DNA of 64,000 nucleotides from assembly GCF_006547065.1 (NCBI RefSeq), contig NZ_CP041243.1:2867001-2931000 (forward strand), given 5' to 3'. Numbering within the stretch: position 1 is the stretch's first letter; each line of letters opens with the position of its first letter. This DNA comes from Brevundimonas sp. M20. GTDB lineage: Bacteria; Pseudomonadota; Alphaproteobacteria; Caulobacterales; Caulobacteraceae. The notes under the pieces are model-generated. The model was not told the origin of the DNA. It saw nothing but the letters and a program-made list of their open reading frames with translations, and did not search any database. Shown piece after piece: positions 51,984-60,593 of this stretch. The position numbers and the translations under genes were made by a program.

Positions 51984-53981
51984 ATGACCTTTGGACGACA
52001 CATCAGCCGCATGGTGCGCGGCGGCCGGCGTTTCCTTGGCCGTCTGGCCAGAGAGACGCGCGGCAATGTGGCCATGATCTTCGGCCTGAGCCTGCCGGTT
52101 CTGATCCTGATGACCGTGGGCGGGGTGGACATCCATCGCGCCTCGACCGTGCGCGTGAACCTGCAGGATGCGCTGGACGCCGCGACGCTGGCCGCCGCCC
52201 GCTCGCCCTACAGCGACGCCGACAACATCCAGCGGGTCGGCATGGCCGCGCTGAAGGCCAATCTGAACGCCTATCCCGACGTCATCCTGCGCGAGGCCGA
52301 CACCACCTTCGTGCTGGAGGACGAGGAGATCGTCGTCGCCAGCGCCAAGGTCGATGTGAAGACCCTGGTGGCCAATATCTTCCTGCCGCCCTACGGCCAG
52401 TTTCTGGACGACTATGTGCAGGTCGGCGCCCATTCCGAGGTGAACCGGGCGACCAAGGACATCGAGGTGTCGCTGGTGCTCGACATCACCGGCTCGATGG
52501 ACGGCCAGCGCCTGCGCGACCTGCAGCAGGCATCGAACGATCTGGTCGATCTGGTGGTCCAGACCAACCAGAGCATCAACCGCACCCGGATGGCGCTGGT
52601 CCCCTATTCGATGGGGGTGAACGCGGGCTCCTATCTGAACGACGTGCGCGGCGCGGCCACCGGCCCGACCAACATCACCGCCGCGTCATGGGAGGTGGGG
52701 ACCCAGAAGACGATCAGCGGCGTCACCAAGGCCAGCAATGCGGTGTTCACCTCGAACGGCCACGGCTTCGCGGTGGGCGACCATGTCTGGATCAGTTCGG
52801 TGAGTAGCTCCGGCTCGCCCAGCAACTCCAGTCTGGCGACCTGGCTGAACAACAAGCCGTATCGGGTCGCCGCGACCAATACGAACACCTTCACCCTCGA
52901 GCGATGGACCGGCTCGACCTGGACCAGCCTGAGCACGTCCTCGTACAACACCTACACCGCCAACAGCGGCCGGGTGCAGAAATGCCAGCTCTCGACCTGT
53001 GAGGTCGTGGTGACCTCGGCCAACCACGGGCTGGCGACCGGCGACGACGTCCGCATTCTGGGCGTCGAGGGCATGACCCAGATCAACACCCAGAACTCGG
53101 TCAGCCCCTCGACCGGCTCGAACCCGCCGCCCTTCCACCAGACAGTGACCCGTCTGGGAAGCTCGACCTTCTCGCTGAACGGCGTCGTGCCGTCGATGGT
53201 GTCGGCCTACACCCGGCGCGGGACGGTGCAGTGTCTGGAGCAAGGCTGCGCCAACTATCTGTTCACCAACAACAACGGCGCGTTGCGCATCTACGAGGCG
53301 TCGAGCTGCGTCAGCGAGCGGGTCGGCGCGCAGGCCTATACGGACGCCTCGCCCTCCTCCGCCAAGGTGGCCTTCTCCTATGTCGGCACGTCGGACGTGG
53401 GCCAGGGCGGCTGCATGACCACGACCTTCACTCCCCTGACCACCGACCGGGCGACGCTGCACAGCCGCATCAACGCCTACAAGGCCGAGGGCGGCACGGC
53501 GGGTCAGATCGGCGTGGGCTGGGGCTGGTACATGGTCTCGCCGACCTTCGGCGCGATCTTCCCGCAGGAGAGCCGTCCGGACCCTTACGGCACCCGCAAC
53601 CTGCTGAAGGTCGTGATCATCATGACCGACGGCGAGTTCAACGCGGTCTATTACAACGGCGTCCGCGCGCGCGATTCCGGATCGGGCGGCGGCTCGAACG
53701 ACCGCTGGATCAACCACGACTCGAACAACGGCAGCCCGTTCCTGCAGGCGGTGAGCATGTGCAACGCCATGAAGGCGCAGGGCGTCATCGTCTATACGGT
53801 CGGCTTCGACATCGCCGGGACGACGGATCGCACGCCCAATGTGGTCGATACCGCCACCGAGGTGATGCAGGCCTGCGCGACCAGCCCGAGCTACGTCTAC
53901 CTGCCGCAGAACGGCACCTCGCTGAAGACCGCCTTCGGCGCCATCGGCCGCAGCATCAGCCAGCTGAGGATTTCGAAGTAG
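51984..53981 (+). CDS. TadG-like von Willebrand protein with inserted FCCH-like modules
   Basis: The 665-residue protein has a TadG-like N-terminus (ETRGNVAMIFGLSLPVLILM), with one TM and a Glu/Asp-rich leader. The vWFA domain begins at about 164 with LVLDITGSMDG (MIDAS DxTGS) and resumes near 530 with LKVVIIMTDGEFN. Between about 236 and 420 two beta modules interrupt it: HGFAVGDHVWISSVSSSG and HGLATGDDVRILGVEGMTQI resemble FCCH domains. The start at 51984 is preferred because AGGA-like bases precede it; a TTG at 51903 or ATGs at 51942/51948 would add uncertain residues. An envelope or pilus anchoring role is inferred. Confidence 0.8.
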   Translation: MTFGRHISRMVRGGRRFLGRLARETRGNVAMIFGLSLPVLILMTVGGVDIHRASTVRVNLQDALDAATLAAARSPYSDADNIQRVGMAALKANLNAYPDVILREADTTFVLEDEEIVVASAKVDVKTLVANIFLPPYGQFLDDYVQVGAHSEVNRATKDIEVSLVLDITGSMDGQRLRDLQQASNDLVDLVVQTNQSINRTRMALVPYSMGVNAGSYLNDVRGAATGPTNITAASWEVGTQKTISGVTKASNAVFTSNGHGFAVGDHVWISSVSSSGSPSNSSLATWLNNKPYRVAATNTNTFTLERWTGSTWTSLSTSSYNTYTANSGRVQKCQLSTCEVVVTSANHGLATGDDVRILGVEGMTQINTQNSVSPSTGSNPPPFHQTVTRLGSSTFSLNGVVPSMVSAYTRRGTVQCLEQGCANYLFTNNNGALRIYEASSCVSERVGAQAYTDASPSSAKVAFSYVGTSDVGQGGCMTTTFTPLTTDRATLHSRINAYKAEGGTAGQIGVGWGWYMVSPTFGAIFPQESRPDPYGTRNLLKVVIIMTDGEFNAVYYNGVRARDSGSGGGSNDRWINHDSNNGSPFLQAVSMCNAMKAQGVIVYTVGFDIAGTTDRTPNVVDTATEVMQACATSPSYVYLPQNGTSLKTAFGAIGRSISQLRISK

Positions 53982-54024
53982 CGGGGTTGCGACTGCGCGC
54001 GACCGGCGGAGACCGAGCGGGGAT

Positions 54025-54160
54025 GTGATTGGTGGTTAGTGGTTGGCCGCCATCCAGTGGCCGCGACCGTCTGAGTCGCCCTTCCGCTGACGGCGGGGGG
54101 CAGCACAGGGCGCGCCGCTGCACCTTGCGGGCCAAGCACTAACCACCAATCACCAATCAC
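54025..54160. repeat. Heptad-repeat palindrome, copy D
   Basis: GTGATTGGTGGTTAGTGGTT then GGCC (54025-54048) is complementary to GGCCAAGCACTAACCACCAA then TCAC (54130-54153) at 23 of 24 positions; an extra CAATCAC follows. The spacer contains CGCCCTTCCGC, also present in copy E. It lies between convergent genes. Confidence 0.8.
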
Positions 54161-54207
54161 TTTCCGGCAGTGCGCCCGCCCGGAGCGCACCGCCGTCAGC
54201 AACAGCG

Positions 54208-55173
54208 TCAGATCAGCCGGATTTCCTTCAGGCGCTGGGTCAGGAAGTCCTCGGCCATCAGGGGCTGGCCGGCGTAGCGGTCGGGATTGTCCGGCGTTAC
54301 GGTGGACGGCAGGCTCTCGATCACGAAGTCCGGGTTGAAGTGCAGGAAGAAGGGCGTCGAGTAGCGGGCGAAGCTGGCCCGTTCCGGCGTCGGGTTGATG
54401 ACCCGGTGGCTGGTCGACGGCAGGACGTGGTTGGTCAGGCGCTGCAGCATGTCGCCGATGTTGACCACCAGGGCGCCCGGCGGCGGCGCGACTTCCAGCC
54501 ATTCGCCGTCGGCGTCCTTCAGCTGCAGTCCGCGCTCCTCGGCGCCCAGCAGCAGGGTGATGACGTTGATGTCCTCGTGCGCGCCCGCGCGGACGCCCGA
54601 GGCGCCGGCCGGAACCGGCGGATAGTGCAGCATGCGCAGGATCGAATTGCCCAGCTGGACCTTGTCCGCGAAATAGTCGTCGCCGAGTTCCAGATAGCGG
54701 GCGATGCCGCGCAGCACCTTGGCGCCCAGTTCGTCCATGGCGGTGAACATGCCGTAGACGTGCTCGCGGAAGCCCTCGATCTCGGTCGGCCAGACGTTGT
54801 CGCGCATGTATTTGCGGTAGGGGTGGCCTTCCGGCAGTTCACGGCCGACGTGCCAGAACTCCTTGAGATCGACGGTGGCCGCGCCCTTGGCGGCCTCGAC
54901 GCCGAACGGGGTGAGGCCGCGCGCGCCGCCGGTTCCGGGCTGGTGATACTGGCGCTTCACCTCTTCCGGCAGGGCGAAGAAGGCCTTGGCGTCGTCCAGG
55001 GCGGCGCCGATGACGGCTTCGTCCAGCCCATGGTCGGCGATCACGGCGAAGCCGTAGCGCTTGAACGATCCGCCCAGAGCGTCGGCGAAGGCCTGGAAGT
55101 CCTGATCGTACAGCGTCATCGAGACCGGCTCGAGGGCGCGGGTGGCGGGGGCGGCGGTGGCGTCTGCGGTCAC
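54208..55173 (-). CDS. 2-oxoglutarate/Fe(II)-dependent oxygenase, IPNS-like
   Basis: 321 residues. The jelly-roll core has AHEDINVITLLLG (HxD iron ligands) near 200, SHRVINPTPERASFARYSTP with the distal histidine and the RxS 2-oxoglutarate contact, and GALVVNIGDMLQRLTN before it. The N-terminus YGFAVIADHGLDEAVIGAAL is typical of isopenicillin-N-synthase-like dioxygenases. GTG at 55173 is chosen because AGGG lies six to seven bases upstream; the longer 341-residue frame is less likely. The substrate is unknown. Confidence 0.9.
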   Translation of the reverse strand: MTADATAAPATRALEPVSMTLYDQDFQAFADALGGSFKRYGFAVIADHGLDEAVIGAALDDAKAFFALPEEVKRQYHQPGTGGARGLTPFGVEAAKGAATVDLKEFWHVGRELPEGHPYRKYMRDNVWPTEIEGFREHVYGMFTAMDELGAKVLRGIARYLELGDDYFADKVQLGNSILRMLHYPPVPAGASGVRAGAHEDINVITLLLGAEERGLQLKDADGEWLEVAPPPGALVVNIGDMLQRLTNHVLPSTSHRVINPTPERASFARYSTPFFLHFNPDFVIESLPSTVTPDNPDRYAGQPLMAEDFLTQRLKEIRLI

Positions 55174-55347
55174 GAGGGAACCCTTGTCGATAATCTGGTC
55201 GTTTCCATACGCCCTGCGACCCGATCTTGGCAAAGCGTGGGCGAGGTCGCGAAAGCGTCCCGATCCGTTCAGGTTCGGTACAGGCAGGAACCTTGACCAT
55301 AAGACCGCGTTTCCGAGGCAGAGACCTCACTTCGAAAGGATTCCCCC

Positions 55348-56022
55348 ATGCGCGCCAAACTCATCGTCGCCGGCGTCAGCATCGCCGCCCTTCTGGGCGC
55401 CGCCGCCTGCACCACCACTGATCCGTACAGCTCGACCCCACGCCGCAACAACACCGGCACCGGTGTGATCGCCGGCGCCCTGGGCGGCGCCCTGCTGGGC
55501 TATCTGACCAACACCTCGAATTCCGAGGAAGGCCGCAAGAACGCGCTGATCGGCGCCGGCATCGGCGCCCTGGGCGGCGCCGCGGTCGGCCAGTACATGG
55601 ACCGTCAGCAGCGCGCGCTGGAAGCCGAATTGTCCGGCACCGGCGTCGGCGTGGCCCGTCAGGGCGACAACCTGATCCTGCGCATGCCGTCGGACGTCAC
55701 CTTCGCCACCAACCAGTCGAACATCGACCCGCGCTTCGTGGCCACCCTGGATGACGTCGCGCGCGTGCTTCAGGAGTACGACCGCTCGCTGGTCGATGTG
55801 ATCGGCCACACCGATTCCTCGGGCGGCGACGCGATCAACCAGCCGCTGTCGGAGCGTCGCGCCTCGTCGGTCGCCGGCTATCTGATCGACCGCGGCGTCC
55901 TGCGCGAGCGTCTGTATGTGGCGGGCGTCAGCTCGCGCAACCCGATCGCCGACAACGGCACGCCGCAGGGCCGGGCCCAGAACCGTCGCGTCGAAATCCT
56001 GATCCGTCCGTTCCAGGGCTGA
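55348..56022 (+). CDS. OmpA-family lipoprotein with glycine zipper (YiaD-like)
   Basis: 224 residues. Signal with lipobox, cysteine at 21 (ALLGAAAC). A glycine-zipper membrane segment at 39-93 (IAGALGGALLGYL and IGAGIGALGGAAVGQYM) is followed by the OmpA peptidoglycan-binding domain from about 108 (VTFATNQSNIDPRFVATLDD; then VDVIGHTDSSGGDAINQPLS and NRRVEILIRP). The protein likely links the outer membrane to the peptidoglycan. A heptad palindrome follows the gene. Confidence 0.92.
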   Translation: MRAKLIVAGVSIAALLGAAACTTTDPYSSTPRRNNTGTGVIAGALGGALLGYLTNTSNSEEGRKNALIGAGIGALGGAAVGQYMDRQQRALEAELSGTGVGVARQGDNLILRMPSDVTFATNQSNIDPRFVATLDDVARVLQEYDRSLVDVIGHTDSSGGDAINQPLSERRASSVAGYLIDRGVLRERLYVAGVSSRNPIADNGTPQGRAQNRRVEILIRPFQG

Positions 56023-56073
56023 TCCTGACGCAGAAGCCGGCGGCGGTGCGCGAGCGCCGTCGCCGGTGGCTGT

Positions 56074-56259
56074 GAAGTGGCGAGTGGCTGGTGGTTAGTG
56101 GCTGGCCACCACCGTGCGACGGCGCCGATTGCGCCGCCCTTCCGCAAGCAATCGAAAAGCGACGGCGCGTTACGTCTTCCGACATTGGCGGAAGGGCGAC
56201 GCCGGCCTGACGGCTGCAGGCTGTGGGCCAGCCACTAACCACCAGCCACTCGCCACTTC
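56074..56259. repeat. Heptad-repeat palindrome, copy E (34-base perfect arms)
   Basis: The arms 56074-56107 and 56226-56259 are exact reverse complements over 34 bases and are built from GTGGCGA, GTGGCTG, GTGGTTA, GTGGCTG. The 118-base spacer has an inner inverted repeat with CGCCCTTCCGC on one side and GCGGAAGGGCG on the other. Together with the flanks it fills the 404-base gap 56023-56426; nothing else was seen there. Confidence 0.85.
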
Positions 56260-56426
56260 CCCGCACACCGCCCGACCAGCCGGACGCCATCCCCGCCACT
56301 CGCCTCGCTTTTCTTTCCCCGACACCGTTCCGTGACTTGCGAAGCAGGCGGGTGAAATGCTGGATACGCGAAGCGCTCGACTCGGGGGAACGCTTGCGGC
56401 CGGATCATCAGGAATTCGCGGACGGC

Positions 56427-56564
56427 ATGAAGCTGGCGGCCATCGCCGTCGTGTCCGCCATCATGACCGCGACCGTGGTCATCGGCGCGGGACGGGCGCT
56501 GCTGCCGAAGCCTGATCCGCTGGCCGTGTCACAGGCCCGGCTGATTCACACCGTCTCACGTTAG
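56427..56564 (+). CDS. Putative short membrane protein
   Basis: 45 residues: MKLAAIAVVSAIMTATVVIG is one TM helix or signal, then a Lys/Pro loop and QARLIHTVSR. GGA is very near the ATG; a GTG at 56352 would give a longer 70-residue form. It is weakly supported and could be a fortuitous ORF. Confidence 0.4.
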   Translation: MKLAAIAVVSAIMTATVVIGAGRALLPKPDPLAVSQARLIHTVSR

Positions 56565-56583
56565 GCGCGGTCGGGGCGGGCGA

Positions 56584-57888
56584 TCAGGCGCGACCGATCG
56601 AGGTGTAGCGGAAGCCGCGCGCCCGCATGTCGTCCGGACGATAGACATTGCGCAGATCGACCATCACGGGCTGCTTCAGCAGCAGTTTGATGCGGTCCAG
56701 ATCGAGCGCCCGGAACTGGTCCCACTCGGTCAGAATCACCACCACATCGGCGCCCTCGACGGCGTCGTAGGGGCCGTCCCTGAACACCACGCCGTCCAGC
56801 AGCTTGGCGGCCTCGTGCATGCCTTCAGGATCATAGGCCTGCACCGTCGCGCCCGCGGCCAGCAGCGCGGGCACCACGTCCAGAGACGGGGCGTCGCGCA
56901 TGTCGTCGGTATTCGGCTTGAAGGTCACCCCCAGCAGGGCGACCGTCCTGCCCTTCAGGTCGCCGTCCAGCGCGGACGAGACGCGCCCCGCCATCGCCTT
57001 CTTGCGGGCGTCGTTGACCTCGACCGTCGTCTCGATCAGGCGCACCGGCGTACCGGCGTCCACCGCGGTGCGGACGAGGGCCAGGGTGTCCTTCGGGAAG
57101 CAGGAGCCGCCATAGCCGGGGCCCGCGTGCAGGAATTTCGAACCGATCCGGTTGTCCAGACCGATGCCGCGCGCGACCTGCTGCACATCGGCGCCCACGG
57201 CCTCGCACAGGTCCGCCATCTCGTTGATGAAGGTGATCTTCATCGCCAGGAAGGCGTTGGCCGCATATTTGATCAGTTCGGACGTGCGGCGGCCGGTGAA
57301 CAGGATCGGCGTCTCGTTCAGGTTCAGCGGCCGGTACAGCTCGCGCATGACCTGCTGCGCGCGCGCGTCGTCGGTGCCGACCACGACGCGGTCGGGGCGC
57401 TTGAAGTCCTCGATCGCCGCGCCTTCACGCAGGAACTCGGGGTTGGAGACGACCGCGAACTCGGCGTCCGGACGACGTTCACGAATGATGCGCTCGATCT
57501 CGTCGCCGGTGCCGACCGGAACGGTCGACTTGGTCACCACGACGGTGAAGCCCTCGATCAGGCCGGCGATCTCCTCGGCGGCGGCATAGACATAGGACAG
57601 GTCGGCATGGCCGTCGCCGCGACGCGAGGGCGTGCCCACGGCGATGAAGACGGCGTCGGCCGCCCGGATGGCCTCGGCCCCGTCCAGGGCGAAAGACAGG
57701 CGACCGCCGCGCACGTTCGACGCGACCAGATCCTCAAGGCCCGGCTCGAAGATCGGGATCTCGCCCTTCTCCAGACGTTCGATCTTGGAGGCGTCCTTGT
57801 CGACGCACGTCACCACGTGACCGAAGTCCGCGAAACAGGCCCCCGACACCAGGCCTACATAGCCGGTTCCGATCATCGCCACGCGCAT
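56584..57888 (-). CDS. ugd: UDP-glucose 6-dehydrogenase
   Basis: 434 residues. It oxidises UDP-glucose to UDP-glucuronate for polysaccharide or LPS modification. NAD-binding: MIGTGYVGLVSGACFADFGH. Conserved catalytic cysteine block: GPGYGGSCFPKDT near 255. Further blocks are STVPVGTGDEIERII and GVTFKPNTDDMRDAPSLDVV. The length is normal. Neighbours are not polysaccharide genes. Confidence 0.96.
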   Translation of the reverse strand: MRVAMIGTGYVGLVSGACFADFGHVVTCVDKDASKIERLEKGEIPIFEPGLEDLVASNVRGGRLSFALDGAEAIRAADAVFIAVGTPSRRGDGHADLSYVYAAAEEIAGLIEGFTVVVTKSTVPVGTGDEIERIIRERRPDAEFAVVSNPEFLREGAAIEDFKRPDRVVVGTDDARAQQVMRELYRPLNLNETPILFTGRRTSELIKYAANAFLAMKITFINEMADLCEAVGADVQQVARGIGLDNRIGSKFLHAGPGYGGSCFPKDTLALVRTAVDAGTPVRLIETTVEVNDARKKAMAGRVSSALDGDLKGRTVALLGVTFKPNTDDMRDAPSLDVVPALLAAGATVQAYDPEGMHEAAKLLDGVVFRDGPYDAVEGADVVVILTEWDQFRALDLDRIKLLLKQPVMVDLRNVYRPDDMRARGFRYTSIGRA

Positions 57889-57972
57889 GTGGATGCACCC
57901 CGTTCAGACAGGCCGTCGAGATAGCGACCGGGCGGCCCTTTGACCACCCCGACGAACGAAACGACGCAATGC

Positions 57973-58004
57973 AAAACCGCCGGCCCTCTTTCGAGGACCG
58001 GCGG
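57973..58004 (-). terminator. Rho-independent terminator of the ompA-family gene
   Basis: On the minus strand CCGCCGGTCCTC and GAGGGCCGGCGG form a 12-bp stem (one G-U pair) around GAAA, ending in TTTTGC; located about 35 bases past the stop. Confidence 0.85.
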
Positions 58005-58037
58005 CTCTGTAGTTGTGCCTTGTCGGCGACTTCCGGA

Positions 58038-59207
58038 TTAACGGAAGTTGATGCCGATGGTGGCGCGACGGTTGAGCGGCTCACGCACGCCGTCGGCGGT
58101 GGCGCGGGCCAGCTCGGTTTCACCCTTGCCGTCCAGCGAGATCACGCCGCCGTTGACGCCTTGGGCGACCAGGGCGTCAGCCACGGTGCGCGAACGACGG
58201 TTCGACAGGCCGATGTTGTACGCCGCCGAACCCGAGGTGTCGGCGTGGCCGACGATCAGGATGCGCGTCGGACGACCCGACTTGGCGTAGTTGGCGGCCT
58301 GCGTGACCACCGACTGGGCTTCGGCCGTCAGGTCCGAGCGATCCCAGTCGAAGTACACCACGAACTCACGGTTCGCCTGCACCGGCGGAGGCGGCGGGGG
58401 CGGAGGAGGCGGCGGCGGCGGAGGCGGAGGCGGAGGCGGCGGGGGCGGCGGGGGCGGCGGAAGCGGAGCTTCATCCGCGCCGAACGCATAGCGCAGGCCC
58501 AGCGAGATGGTGTGGCTGTCGTCGTAACGACCGGCGAACGGACCCACCAGCGACGCGTCGGCCGGGACCGACACGAAGGTGTTGAACTCCATGTTCGACA
58601 TCAGATAGCGGTAGGTCAGGTCCAGATGGGCCCGATCACCGATCGCCCAGGCCAGGCCGGCGATGGCTTGCGCCGCCAGCTTGGTCGAGGTGTCGTCCGC
58701 GCCGACGCCGGTGGTGCGGCGACCGCCCAGGGTGCCGATGAACTTGGTGTCGACGATGTTCACACCGGCGCCCAGGCCGATGAACGGACGCAGCGCCCAC
58801 GACTCGTCGCCGAAGTCGTAGATCACATTGGCCATGAACGTCGTGGCGGAGATTTCGCCCGACGGGTTTTCGCAGGCGCCGGCGGCCGGAACCACGTTGC
58901 AGACGCCGGTCGGAACGTTGCCGTTCGGGTTGGTGACCGCGCCGAGCTCGCCGGAGTCACGGTAGCCGCCTTCGAGTTCCACGCGCCAGTTCTGGTCGAA
59001 CCGGTAGCCCAGACGGGCGAAGGCCGCCCACGAATCGTCGACTTCGAAGTCCCATTGCGGACCCGTCGTCGTCGACGTCAGTTCCAGATCGTCAACGGTG
59101 TGGTAACCGGCGTCAATCGCACCGTACCAGCCGTTCGGCTCGGCCGCCGCGGCGCCGGCTGCGAACAGCCCCGCCATCGCGACGCCGGCGAGAAGCTTCA
59201 CCTTCAT
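58038..59207 (-). CDS. OmpA-family outer-membrane protein with polyproline linker
   Basis: 389 residues. A signal peptide (MAGLFAAGAAAA) is followed by an eight-strand barrel (about 24-245: GWYGAIDAGYHTVDD, FARLGYRFDQNWRVELEGGY), then a very long, nearly pure proline linker (about 30 prolines near 250-278), then the OmpA domain (VVYFDWDRSDLTAEAQSVVT; NRRATIGINFR at the end). The start at 59207 gives MKVKLLAGV; GAGGGA precedes at four bases; ATG at 59210 or 59219 is possible. It should anchor the outer membrane to the cell wall. Confidence 0.93.
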   Translation of the reverse strand: MKVKLLAGVAMAGLFAAGAAAAEPNGWYGAIDAGYHTVDDLELTSTTTGPQWDFEVDDSWAAFARLGYRFDQNWRVELEGGYRDSGELGAVTNPNGNVPTGVCNVVPAAGACENPSGEISATTFMANVIYDFGDESWALRPFIGLGAGVNIVDTKFIGTLGGRRTTGVGADDTSTKLAAQAIAGLAWAIGDRAHLDLTYRYLMSNMEFNTFVSVPADASLVGPFAGRYDDSHTISLGLRYAFGADEAPLPPPPPPPPPPPPPPPPPPPPPPPPPPVQANREFVVYFDWDRSDLTAEAQSVVTQAANYAKSGRPTRILIVGHADTSGSAAYNIGLSNRRSRTVADALVAQGVNGGVISLDGKGETELARATADGVREPLNRRATIGINFR

Positions 59208-59401
59208 CATATCCCTCATTCAGGTTGCCCGAGAACCCCACGCTTACACGGGGTGGTCCCGACGCCTAACCACAATGTCGACCGGAAGTTCCGGAATCTG
59301 GCTCTGAATGCGGCGACTGTGGCGCCGTTTCAACACATTGGGCGGGTTTCCAGCGGCGAAACGCCTGCTAGGAGAATGCCAAGCAAAGGGAGAACGTTCA
59401 G

Positions 59402-60307
59402 ATGACGATGAGTTTTGACGGCAAGGTGGCCATCGTGACGGGCGCCGGGGGCGGTCTGGGCCGTGAACACGCCCTCGCCCTGGCCAAACGTGGCGCCAAG
59501 GTGGTGGTGAACGACCTGGGCGGCGCCCGCGACGGGTCCGGTTCCTCGGCCACCGCCGCCGAAGCCGTCGTCGCCGAAATCGAGGCCCTGGGGGGTGAAG
59601 CCCTCGCCAACGCCGCCTCGGTCACCGACTACGCCGCCGTCGAGGCGATGGTGAAGGCCGCCATGGACAAGTGGGGCCGTATCGACATTCTGGTGAACAA
59701 CGCGGGCGTCCTGCGCGACAAGACCTTCGCCAAGATGGAGCTGGAGGACTTCCGGTTCGTCATGGATGTGCACCTGATGGGCGCGGTGAACTGCACCAAG
59801 GCGGTGTGGGAGATCATGCGGACCCAGAACTACGGCCGCATCGTCATGACAACCTCGTCGTCGGGCCTGTACGGGAATTTCGGCCAGTCGAACTACGGCG
59901 CCGCCAAGATGGCGCTGGTCGGCCTGATGCAGACCCTGTCGATCGAGGGCGCCAAGAACGATATCCGCGTGAACTGTCTGGCCCCGACCGCCCACACCCG
60001 CATGACCGAGGATCTGGGCGCCGCCCTGCCGCTGGAAGCGCTGGGACCGGAGCTGGTGTCGCCGGGCCTTCTGTATCTGGTCAGCGAGAACGCCCCCAGC
60101 CGCTGCATCCTTGCGGCCGGCGCCGGCGGCTTCGAGCGCGCCTATGTGACGATCACCCAGGGCATCCACGCCGTCGGCGAGGACGCCCCGGAACAGATCG
60201 AGGCCCGCTTCGCCGAAATCTCGGACCGCGCCGGCGAGATCGTCCCCGACATGGGCGCAGCCCAGGGCATGATCGAACTGACCAAGGCCCAGAAGGCGCA
60301 CTCCTAG
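59402..60307 (+). CDS. SDR family (3R)-hydroxyacyl-CoA dehydrogenase-like protein
   Basis: 301 residues. The NAD-binding motif VAIVTGAGGGLGREHALALA, the following KVVVNDLGG, NNAGVLRDKTFAKM, and the catalytic SNYGAAKMALVGLMQ. VVNDLGGxxDGSG resembles the dehydrogenase domain of peroxisomal multifunctional enzyme type 2. AGGGAGA lies eight bases before the ATG. Located upstream of a thiolase, so a role in fatty acyl-CoA degradation is likely. Confidence 0.9.
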   Translation: MTMSFDGKVAIVTGAGGGLGREHALALAKRGAKVVVNDLGGARDGSGSSATAAEAVVAEIEALGGEALANAASVTDYAAVEAMVKAAMDKWGRIDILVNNAGVLRDKTFAKMELEDFRFVMDVHLMGAVNCTKAVWEIMRTQNYGRIVMTTSSSGLYGNFGQSNYGAAKMALVGLMQTLSIEGAKNDIRVNCLAPTAHTRMTEDLGAALPLEALGPELVSPGLLYLVSENAPSRCILAAGAGGFERAYVTITQGIHAVGEDAPEQIEARFAEISDRAGEIVPDMGAAQGMIELTKAQKAHS

Positions 60308-60326
60308 CAGGGCGCGCCCGCGGCGC

Positions 60327-60572
60327 GACGCCTACGTTCGGGTCGCGGCCCCTCACTGCCTGAGGCTCATGCTTGAAGAAGACGCCTATCGTTCGGCCCG
60401 CGGGGCCTCACTGCCTGAGGCGCAGGGAGGGTTCCGGGCCGGACAGGGTTGCGTTGACGCGGCGGCAGGAGCCTATGACTGAACCAACGCCCCGACGGAC
60501 GCAGAAGCCGCAGGGAAAGAGAAGGAAACCCGCGCTCAAGCCGCTCGTGACCGCGTCGCGAGCGATAGCGCC
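60327..60572. repeat. Covarying-stem hairpin repeats, cluster 2 (three copies)
   Basis: Copies R2 (60327-60366; stem GGGTC/GCCCC, imperfect) and R3 (60381-60424; stem GGCCC/GGGCC) are in plus sense; R4 (60531-60572) is in minus sense (stem GCGAC/GTCAC with CGCTC/GAGCG below). All have a GCG loop. The rest of this 286-base gap (60425-60530) shows nothing gene-like. R4 ends about 20 bases before the thiolase start codon. Confidence 0.75.
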
Positions 60573-60593
60573 CTTAAAGAGAGAACATCGCAG

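Noticed and set aside
58291..58491. Plus-strand poly-glycine ORF
   Set aside because: It is the complement of the polyproline linker of the OmpA-family gene.
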